10,867 nucleotides of DNA, from positions 1 to 10,867 of the forward strand of contig DATNGG010000043.1 in NCBI GenBank assembly GCA_035605975.1, written 5' to 3'. Source of the DNA: CAIKMD01 sp035605975 (lineage in GTDB: Bacteria; Pseudomonadota; Alphaproteobacteria; ATCC43930; CGMCC-115725). The notes below the pieces were generated by a model. The model was not told where the DNA came from. It saw only the letters and a program-made list of their open reading frames with translations, and made no database searches. Position numbers and translations under genes: made by a program. Each line of letters opens with the position of its first letter. Position 1 is the first letter of the stretch. This document shows, piece after piece, positions 6,104-10,867 of the stretch.

Positions 6104-7297
6104 TCAATCGAGCGGAATCCCGGTGGGCTTGCTGACGACCTTCCAGGTATTCGCTTCGGCGCTCCAGCGCGTGACGACGACGTTGTCCTCGCTGAGGCCG
6201 CGCTGCGGATATTTTTCGAAGTCGTAGAGCCCGTCAACTCCGGCATAGCCCTTCAAATGGGCGATATGGTCCCGGATTTGAACGGCGGATGCGTTGGGCC
6301 CGAGTTTCTTCAGCGCCTCCGCGACAATGAACATCGGATCCCAGGACGAGACATGCGCCACGTCGGGCTTCAACCCCGCGGCCTTGAAGGCGTCGAAAAA
6401 TTTCTTTTGCGCCTCATCCACCCTCGGGTCGAGATGCAGCACGCCTTCATGCGGCGGCCACTCCGGCGCGGCGATGTACATCTCCTTCGGCAGGAAGCTT
6501 TTATACTGCTCCATCTGCGCGTAGATCATATTGGCGTCGTTCACCGCGACCGGCATCTCGAGCCCGACCTGAAGGATCGCTTTGAAGACCGTCGCCAGCG
6601 GCGTGCCGGCGGTCCACGCCATGACCGCCTGCGGCTGAGCGCCTTTGATGCGTTCGAGTTGCGCGACGACGCTGACATCGCCGGGATTGAAATGCGCCCG
6701 CTCGATGATTCGCATATCGGCGTTCTCGGGCTGCTTTAACGCTTCATCGGTCGCGCGCTCATTGTCCTGGCCGGTCGCATCGGTGCTGGAGAGGAGCGCG
6801 AGGCGCTTCAGCCCCTTCATGCGAAAGAAGCGGATTTGCGCGCTGATCGCGTCTTTGGTCGAGGGCAAGGTGCTGAAGACATAGCCCCCGGTCGCCGGCG
6901 CGATCGCCGGGCTCAAGCAGTAATCCGTCGGCCCGTTCGCCAGCAAGGGCGCCACCGCGTTACAGGTCGCCGAGAGATTGGGCCCGAGGAACACCGAGGG
7001 CTTGGCCGCGAGGATTTGGTTGAGGATTTGAACCGCGTTTTGCGGGCTCGACTGATCATCATGGAAAATGAATTTGACGGAATGGCCCTGGATGCCGCCG
7101 CTCTCGTTGATGAGCTTTTCGCCGAGGCCCAGCGTCACCTTGTCTTGGTTTCCGATGAAGGACGCCAGCCCGGTGAGAGAGACGATGACATGGATCGGAA
7201 ACTCCGTCTCCGCCGCGACCGCCGGCAGGCCCATCGCGAGACAAAATGCCGACGTCAGCGCACCGGCCGCAAGGCTTCGAAACTTTGCTTTGAGCAT
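6104..7297 (-). CDS. LivJ-type ABC transporter solute-binding protein (Peripla_BP_6)
   Basis: 397 residues with a Sec signal peptide (positive LKAKFR, hydrophobic core, cleavage after LPAVAA near residue 29), so the protein is periplasmic. The mature part begins FPIHVIVSLTGLASFIG and continues with KLINESGGIQGHSVKFIFHDDQSSPQNAVQ, the standard opening of branched-chain amino-acid-type binding proteins; FLGPNLSATCNAVAPLL and LSPAIAPATGGYVF line the ligand cleft. Members near catabolic genes often bind aromatic acids or amides rather than Leu/Ile/Val. The start at 7297 has GGGGGTGAT upstream and places the signal peptide correctly; the extension to 7327 would add ten residues before it. It is the first gene of the operon with the small protein, Rieske and SDR, under the promoter at 7361-7389. 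Permeases and ATPases are absent from the window. Confidence 0.92.
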   Translation of the reverse strand: MLKAKFRSLAAGALTSAFCLAMGLPAVAAETEFPIHVIVSLTGLASFIGNQDKVTLGLGEKLINESGGIQGHSVKFIFHDDQSSPQNAVQILNQILAAKPSVFLGPNLSATCNAVAPLLANGPTDYCLSPAIAPATGGYVFSTLPSTKDAISAQIRFFRMKGLKRLALLSSTDATGQDNERATDEALKQPENADMRIIERAHFNPGDVSVVAQLERIKGAQPQAVMAWTAGTPLATVFKAILQVGLEMPVAVNDANMIYAQMEQYKSFLPKEMYIAAPEWPPHEGVLHLDPRVDEAQKKFFDAFKAAGLKPDVAHVSSWDPMFIVAEALKKLGPNASAVQIRDHIAHLKGYAGVDGLYDFEKYPQRGLSEDNVVVTRWSAEANTWKVVSKPTGIPLD

Positions 7298-7321
7298 CGG
7301 ATCACCCCCATCCCCAATGCC

Positions 7322-7343
7322 GGACAAAATGCAGATTTTGTCC
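7322..7343 (-). repeat. AT-rich 9-bp inverted repeat in the LivJ-like leader
   Basis: GGACAAAAT (7322-7330) and ATTTTGTCC (7335-7343) are exact reverse complements around a 4-base loop. They lie between the predicted transcription start (near 7354) and the ATG at 7297, so the RNA could form a 9-bp hairpin in the 5' leader. The arms also carry GACAA and TTGTC, the half-sites of the nearby 11-bp dyad, in outward order, so a second protein-binding site is equally possible. Confidence 0.55.
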
Positions 7344-7350
7344 AGCTATT

Positions 7351-7361
7351 TTGTCTGACAA
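7351..7361. promoter_or_regulatory. 11-bp dyad TTGTCTGACAA, probable GntR operator, site 2
   Basis: Identical over all 11 bases to the dyad at 3076-3086. It begins at the last base of the predicted -10 element and covers the transcription start of the LivJ-like/Rieske operon, a position where a bound repressor would block RNA polymerase. Adjacent half-sites at 7338-7342 (TTGTC) and 7323-7327 (GACAA) may extend the site. Confidence 0.65.
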
Positions 7362-7389
7362 TAATCCGCACTCTCTCCCGGCCTGTCAA
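7361..7389 (-). promoter_or_regulatory. sigma70-type promoter of the LivJ-like/Rieske operon
   Basis: On the minus strand a perfect TTGACA (7389-7384) is separated by 17 bases from GATTAT (7366-7361), a four-of-six match to TATAAT. It has the same architecture as the promoter at 3072-3100. A start near 7354 would give a leader of about 55 bases. Confidence 0.6.
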
Positions 7390-7450
7390 GTTGCGGGGAA
7401 ACGGCGCCGCGTGCGATATCTGGGTCACGAGAACCGCGGGAGGACGGGCG

Positions 7451-7747
7451 ATGCGCCGCAGCAAAGACAAGACGCCGAAGAGCTTTTCGCTGCATTGGGG
7501 AACGGGAGTGATCGCGGAGGAGGCGCAGATCGCGACCGAGCATCATCGGCCGACCATCCAGCTTCTCGAATTCACCGCCGGCGCCGCCAAAGGGGCGCGC
7601 GAGATTCGCTTCTGCTTCTACGATCACCAGGGCCGGTTCCAGCGCTCGCCGCTCATCATCGACGCGGGCGATATCCCCGCGCTGCGCGAGGCGCTCAAGA
7701 CAACGCCGAAGCTGCGGCGGTTGCTGGCAAAGCTCTGCGCCTCCTAA
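7451..7747 (+). CDS. 98-aa protein of unknown function
   Basis: I do not recognise the family. The start ATG at 7451 is preceded by GGGAGG about 7 bases upstream. The frame stays open far upstream, over the region opposite the LivJ-like gene, but that part is shadow. The protein has a basic N-terminus (MRRSKDKTPK), then a likely alpha/beta body: TIQLLEFTAGAAKGAREIRF, CFYDHQGRFQRSPLII, and a C-terminal helix IPALREALKTTPKLRRLLAKL. The central pattern of two beta strands followed by an acidic loop (DAGDIPAL) suggests a small compact domain with no membrane segment. The gene is divergent from the LivJ-like operon; the 150 bases between hold the operator cluster, so partial co-regulation is possible. 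The gene itself shows no catabolic signature. Confidence 0.7.
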   Translation: MRRSKDKTPKSFSLHWGTGVIAEEAQIATEHHRPTIQLLEFTAGAAKGAREIRFCFYDHQGRFQRSPLIIDAGDIPALREALKTTPKLRRLLAKLCAS

Positions 7748-7816
7748 AGCGAAGCGATCGAGCCACAGGCAAGGCTTGAGTTGTGCGCCAAAGCTGCTAG
7801 TCATCAGGAAGGAAAA

Positions 7817-7891
7817 GTGAATCCCATGGCCGGCGCGCAGCCATCACCGGCGGCTGGTGCGGCCATGGCACGGGACAGAGGCGAAAGATGA
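7817..7891 (+). CDS. possible tiny leader ORF coupled to the Rieske gene
   Basis: A short frame from GTG 7817 (24 residues) or in-frame ATG 7826 (21 residues) ends on a TGA that overlaps the Rieske ATG as ATGA (7888-7891). AGGAAGG at 7806-7812 is a strong ribosome binding site for it. The peptide is Ala/Pro/Gly/Arg-rich (MAGAQPSPAAGAAMARDRGER) with no recognisable domain. It may serve only to feed ribosomes to the Rieske gene, or be chance, given the high GC content. Confidence 0.3.
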   Translation: MNPMAGAQPSPAAGAAMARDRGER

Positions 7892-9063
7892 CGACGACCG
7901 GCAACTCGAACGCGCAACGCGACCCTATCGTTGAAGAAATCAACGACTTTGTCCACACGGGGCCGGGCACGCTGGCCGGGCGCTATCTTCGCCGCTTCTG
8001 GCAACCGGTTTACGTCGCGGAGAAGCTCCCACAGGGTCGGATTGTTCCGATCAAGATTCTCGGCGAGGAGCTGGCGCTTTACCGTGGCGAAAGCGGGCAG
8101 GCCCGCATCATCAGCAATGAGTGCCCGCATCGCCTGACCCGGTTGCATATCGGCTGGATCGAAGGCGAAACCATCCGCTGCCGCTATCACGGCTGGCGGT
8201 TCGATGAGGGCGGACGCTGCGTCGAGCAGCCGGCCGAGCCCAAGCCGTTCTGCGAGCGCGTGCGGAAACTCGCCTCATATCCGATTCATGAAGCGCACGG
8301 CCTCATCTTCGCTTACATGGGCGAAGGCGAGCCTCCCGCCTTTCGTCCGCTGCCGGGCCTCGAAGACGGCGCGCATGAGGGCTGGACGGTCTCCGCCTCG
8401 GCCGAGATGATCCCGTGCAATTATTTTCAAAGCGCCGAAAACATCATGGACGACGTCCATGTGAATTTCGCGCATCGCGATCACCTCGTGAACACGGCGG
8501 CGCGGCCGTTTGTCCCGACCAAGACCTGGGCCGAGGAAACACCCTTCGGGCTCACGCAATTCCAGCAGCGTGGCGAGAAGACCGACAAGATTCACTTCAC
8601 CATGCCGAACCAGTGCTTCCTCTCCCATCCTTTGCGCACGAAGCGGGACGACAAGCCGTTCTGGTTCAAAGCGCTCTTCTGGTACGTGCCGATCGACGAC
8701 GAGAGTCATCTGCACTTTCTCATCATGGTCTACCACACGAGACGGCGGGAGCGTCCCGAAGCCACGCCCATCCATGAAGAAATCGAGGCGATCCTGTCCG
8801 GTCGAAAGACCTGGGAAGATGTCGCGAACCACCCGAACATCATCCGTATCCAGGATGGGGTGTCGATCTGCGGGCAGGGAAAGATCGAAGACCGCTCACG
8901 CGAGCAATTGGGTCGGTCCGACGCTGCGCTGGTGATGCTTCGCAGAATGTGGCGGCATCAGCTGGAATTGCTCGCTGCCGGACAGCCCGTGAAAGAGTTC
9001 GGCACGCCGGACCCTCAGGCGCTGCGGCGGGAAGAGCTGGAGGCGATGGGATTCAACGCCTGA
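7888..9063 (+). CDS. Rieske non-heme iron oxygenase, alpha subunit (phthalate dioxygenase-like)
   Basis: 391 residues. The Rieske ligands are C79/H81 (ECPHRLT) and C98/H101 (CRYHGW), with 16 residues between the pairs. The iron site is N185-x2-D188-x2-H191-x4-H196 (ENIMDDVHVNFAH), with the third ligand probably D323 in IRIQDGVSICGQG. Length and the opening RYLRRFWQPVYVAEKLPQGR point to the phthalate 4,5-dioxygenase-type alpha subunits, which work without a beta subunit and need a separate flavin/2Fe-2S reductase, not present here. The ATG at 7888 has GAGGCGAAAG upstream and overlaps the stop of a tiny ORF. The aromatic substrate cannot be told. It is clearly different in length and sequence from the Rieske protein at 4735-5757, so it is not a recent duplicate. 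It converges on the HxlR regulator. Confidence 0.93.
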   Translation: MTTTGNSNAQRDPIVEEINDFVHTGPGTLAGRYLRRFWQPVYVAEKLPQGRIVPIKILGEELALYRGESGQARIISNECPHRLTRLHIGWIEGETIRCRYHGWRFDEGGRCVEQPAEPKPFCERVRKLASYPIHEAHGLIFAYMGEGEPPAFRPLPGLEDGAHEGWTVSASAEMIPCNYFQSAENIMDDVHVNFAHRDHLVNTAARPFVPTKTWAEETPFGLTQFQQRGEKTDKIHFTMPNQCFLSHPLRTKRDDKPFWFKALFWYVPIDDESHLHFLIMVYHTRRRERPEATPIHEEIEAILSGRKTWEDVANHPNIIRIQDGVSICGQGKIEDRSREQLGRSDAALVMLRRMWRHQLELLAAGQPVKEFGTPDPQALRREELEAMGFNA

Positions 9064-9169
9064 TGCTCTGACGCGCTCATCGCGCGGATCAATCTAGCGA
9101 ACGCCGCAGATGCCGCGACGCCGCCGCTCGGGAATGCGTTCGGCCGGCTGGGGCCAGCACTGCCATCGA

Positions 9170-9856
9170 TCAGGCAATGGCTTTCCTAGCGGCGTTCTGG
9201 GCCGGCTCGATTCCCGCGAACTGATATTGATCAAACCACGTTGGGAATGCGCGGACGAGCGTTTTCGGCCCCGTCAATTCCAATCCCATCCGCCGCGCCT
9301 CGGCGAAACTCGCATCGCCGCGCCACCACGCGACCAATGGAGGAAGGCGCGAGCGAACGCTCAGCGGTTCGGGAAAGCCGGGGTTCTGCGCGCAGATCGA
9401 GACCTCGGCCGCTTTGAGCAACATGAAACGGCTCGGCTGGCGATCGATTTGAAACCGGACAACGATCGGATGTTTTGGGAGCGCGGAAAACCGCACGCGT
9501 CTCTGCATGTCCACGAGCAAAGGCTCCAAATCATTGTCTTCGCCCTTGGCCGATCGGGGCAACCATCTCTGTCCCCAGGTGGCGAGCGCGGCAATGAGGC
9601 TCGCTAGTTCTTTGCCCGCCTCGGTGAGCACATATTCGGGACCATGCTCGCCGTCGATGCGAGCGACCGCTCCCGCGAATGTCAGCGCTTGCAATCGTTC
9701 CGAGAGCATGGTGCGAGAAATTCTGGGTATGCCGCGGCGAATATCGTTGAAGCGGCTCGCTCCACACAGAAGCTCGCGCACGACAAGAAGAGTCCAACGG
9801 CCGCCCAAGACTTCGTGCGCGCGCGCGACCGAGCAGAACTGTCCGTAGCTCGTCAT
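9170..9856 (-). CDS. HxlR-family winged-helix regulator with C-terminal SCP2-like extension
   Basis: 228 residues, twice the usual HxlR length. Residues 1-100 form the HxlR winged helix: GGRWTLLVVRELLCGASRFNDI, then the recognition region ISRTMLSERLQALTFAGAV and the wing EHGPEYVLTEAGKELA. Residues about 110-205 look like a small SCP2/sterol-carrier-type domain (VRFQIDRQPSRFMLL, then WWRGDASFAEARRMGLELTGP). That domain could be a hydrophobic-ligand sensor; this is inferred. A single Cys near the N-terminus (C8) and C31 in the helix are candidates for redox sensing, as in some HxlR proteins. It is divergent from the EthD gene, with an inverted repeat between them, and convergent with the Rieske gene at 7888-9063. 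It is the probable local regulator of one or both. Confidence 0.88.
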   Translation of the reverse strand: MTSYGQFCSVARAHEVLGGRWTLLVVRELLCGASRFNDIRRGIPRISRTMLSERLQALTFAGAVARIDGEHGPEYVLTEAGKELASLIAALATWGQRWLPRSAKGEDNDLEPLLVDMQRRVRFSALPKHPIVVRFQIDRQPSRFMLLKAAEVSICAQNPGFPEPLSVRSRLPPLVAWWRGDASFAEARRMGLELTGPKTLVRAFPTWFDQYQFAGIEPAQNAARKAIA

Positions 9857-9890
9857 TCTTGCATCCTAGCACGATAGCCCAAGGCGCTGC

Positions 9891-9907
9891 GGTCCGAATT
9901 CCGGACC
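9891..9907. promoter_or_regulatory. inverted repeat GGTCCGAATTCCGGACC, candidate HxlR operator
   Basis: Six-base arms GGTCCG and CGGACC flank a 5-base centre. It lies 35 bases upstream of the HxlR ATG and about 120 bases upstream of the EthD ATG, in the divergent intergenic region. Its position suits an autoregulatory or shared operator. No known consensus is matched. Confidence 0.4.
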
Positions 9908-10025
9908 TCACGAGCAGCTCGCCGATACCGACATGTCGAAGCGCCGGCGGGGCGATGTCGCGCCACCGGCGGGCGAGAGAATGGACTCTCGCTATTCGTC
10001 ACTCCCACCTGAGAGGAAAGTTCTC

Positions 10026-10334
10026 ATGACTGCTCATCTTTTGATCATGTACCCGCATCCCAAGGACGCGAAGAAATTCGACCGTGCCTATCGCGAGGAA
10101 CACCTCCCTTACGCCGGTCCAAGATTGAAAGGCGCGACGGGCGTCGCAACCAAACGCGTGGTCGGACCATCCTTCGCCCCGCCGCCCTTTTATCTGATTT
10201 CAGACGTCAGCTTCCCCTCGATCGAGGCGCTCAAGACGACCGCCGCCTCGAGCGGCAAGGAAGCGTTGGATCACGCCGCATCGATCAGCTCCGGCGGTGC
10301 GCCGACAATTCTGGTCGTCACGGACGACGCTTAA
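10026..10334 (+). CDS. EthD-domain protein
   Basis: 102 residues, the usual size for a stand-alone EthD/dimeric alpha-beta-barrel protein. It opens with MTAHLLIMYPHPKDAKKF, carries the family motif YREEHLPYA and later FYLISDVSFPSIEALKTT, the second half of the ferredoxin-like fold. EthD proteins are linked to oxidative degradation of ethers and aromatic compounds, often beside oxygenases, but their reaction is mostly unknown. The start at 10026 is chosen because GAGAGGAAAG lies just upstream and the fold begins here; the frame back to 9933 adds an Arg/Pro-rich stretch across the intergenic region. It is divergent from HxlR and followed after 85 bases by the GFA gene. Confidence 0.88.
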   Translation: MTAHLLIMYPHPKDAKKFDRAYREEHLPYAGPRLKGATGVATKRVVGPSFAPPPFYLISDVSFPSIEALKTTAASSGKEALDHAASISSGGAPTILVVTDDA

Positions 10335-10356
10335 AGCGATGGACCAGCCGGCCGGA

Positions 10357-10379
10357 CCAAGGCCCTTGATCGGCCTTGG
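10357..10379. terminator. 8-bp hairpin between EthD and GFA genes
   Basis: CCAAGGCC (10357-10364) and GGCCTTGG (10372-10379) are perfect reverse complements around a 7-base loop, 23 bases after the EthD stop. A second dyad, CCGGTACCGG (10381-10390), follows directly. There is no T-run, so this is at best a weak or factor-assisted terminator, or an mRNA-stabilising stem. Confidence 0.4.
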
Positions 10380-10419
10380 CCCGGTACCGGCGCGCTCATG
10401 ACAAATCGGGAAGACGGCG

Positions 10420-10842
10420 ATGACATATCACGGCCAATGTTTTTGTGGCGCGGTAAAGCTCGAGGCGAGAGGCAAACCTGAAGGGATGGGCTATTGCCAC
10501 TGCAATTCGTGCAGGTCCTGGTCGGCCGCACCGGTGAACGCCTTCACCTTGTGGAAGCCGGAGAACGTACGCGTCAGCTCAGGCGCCGAACATCTCGCGA
10601 CCTTCAACAAAACACCACGCAGCGATCGCAAGTACTGCCGCAAATGCGGCGGGCACCTCATGACAAACCATCCGATGCTGAGCATTGTCGACGTTTACGC
10701 GGCCACATTGCCGGGACTGGCGTTCGAGCCGGCGCTGCACGTCAATTATGCGGAAACGGTGCTGCCGATGAAGGACGGCCTGCCCAAATTCAAGGACTAC
10801 CCGGCAGCCTTCGGAGGCTCGGATCGACAGATTCCTGAGTAG
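10420..10842 (+). CDS. GFA/CENP-V family zinc-binding protein
   Basis: 140 residues of the family that includes glutathione-dependent formaldehyde-activating enzyme. All expected metal Cys are present: C7-x-C9-GAV, C26-H-C28-x2-C31-R and C73-x2-C76-G. The C-terminal half (VDVYAATLPGL, then HVNYAETVLPM) is typical of the fold. Most GFA proteins are not true Gfa enzymes and their substrates are unknown. Formaldehyde handling after an O-demethylase would be attractive here but is only inferred. GGGAAG sits about 8 bases before the ATG. It lies downstream of EthD on the same strand, separated by a hairpin. It ends on TAG at 10840-10842; the last 25 bases of the window hold nothing I can identify. 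Confidence 0.92.
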   Translation: MTYHGQCFCGAVKLEARGKPEGMGYCHCNSCRSWSAAPVNAFTLWKPENVRVSSGAEHLATFNKTPRSDRKYCRKCGGHLMTNHPMLSIVDVYAATLPGLAFEPALHVNYAETVLPMKDGLPKFKDYPAAFGGSDRQIPE

Positions 10843-10867
10843 AAATTCAACATTCCAGAGATGGCGG

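Noticed and set aside
5831..6739. A 302-codon plus-strand frame opposite the small protein and LivJ-like gene
   Set aside because: It is antisense to a clear solute-binding protein; composition is Arg-rich and no family is recognisable.
6836..7450. Long upstream extension of the 98-aa protein
   Set aside because: It is antisense to the LivJ-like gene and covers the promoter and operator cluster; the ATG at 7451 has its own ribosome binding site.
7776..7804. Promoter for the phthalate-dioxygenase-like gene (TTGAGT with a 16-17 base spacer)
   Set aside because: The -10 candidates (TAGTCA/AGTCAT) match the consensus too poorly.
9064..9169. Terminator or small gene between the Rieske and HxlR genes
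   Set aside because: Only a short self-complementary CGCG pair is visible and no frame with a ribosome binding site; nothing supportable.

Overview
The window is GC-rich, tightly packed and bacterial. Base composition, good Shine-Dalgarno sites and gene families (two ABC-type solute-binding proteins, FCD-type GntR, Rieske oxygenases, SDR, ornithine-cyclodeaminase-like and DapA-like enzymes) suggest an alphaproteobacterium, probably Hyphomicrobiales (Bradyrhizobium or relatives). This placement is inferred; no rRNA or other phylogenetic marker is present. There are no tRNAs, insertion sequences, phage genes or CRISPR arrays.

Left part (1-3956): the 3' end of an NMT1/SsuA-like solute-binding protein runs rightward and meets a leftward three-gene operon: DapA/hydratase-aldolase-like enzyme, ornithine cyclodeaminase/mu-crystallin-like imine reductase, and a Cys-less carboxymuconolactone-decarboxylase-like protein. 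A GntR/FCD regulator is transcribed divergently from this operon. Middle part (3957-7450): a leftward four-gene operon encodes a LivJ-type solute-binding protein, a 107-aa protein with a recombinase-like helix segment, a Rieske oxygenase alpha subunit and an SDR dehydrogenase. These four genes are spaced by 1 to about 20 bases.

The central observation is that both leftward operons have a perfect TTGACA -35 element, a 17-base spacer, a weak -10 element, and the identical 11-bp dyad TTGTCTGACAA overlapping the -10 (3076-3086 and 7351-7361). The GntR gene lies between the two operons, and the dyad fits the GT...AC core of FadR-type operators. The simplest model is one ligand-responsive catabolic regulon: uptake of a small, possibly aromatic or N-containing acid, Rieske oxygenation or demethylation, alcohol oxidation by the SDR, and carbon-carbon cleavage and imine chemistry by the DapA-like and OCD-like enzymes. 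The substrate cannot be read from the sequence.

Right part (7451-10867): a 98-aa conserved-looking protein of unknown function, a phthalate-dioxygenase-like Rieske oxygenase preceded by a possible tiny coupled leader ORF, a convergent HxlR-type regulator with a C-terminal SCP2-like extension, and a divergent EthD-domain protein followed by a GFA/CENP-V-type zinc protein. This looks like a second, separately regulated oxidative module. No Rieske reductase or ferredoxin and no ABC permease or ATPase is in the window, so partners must lie outside it.
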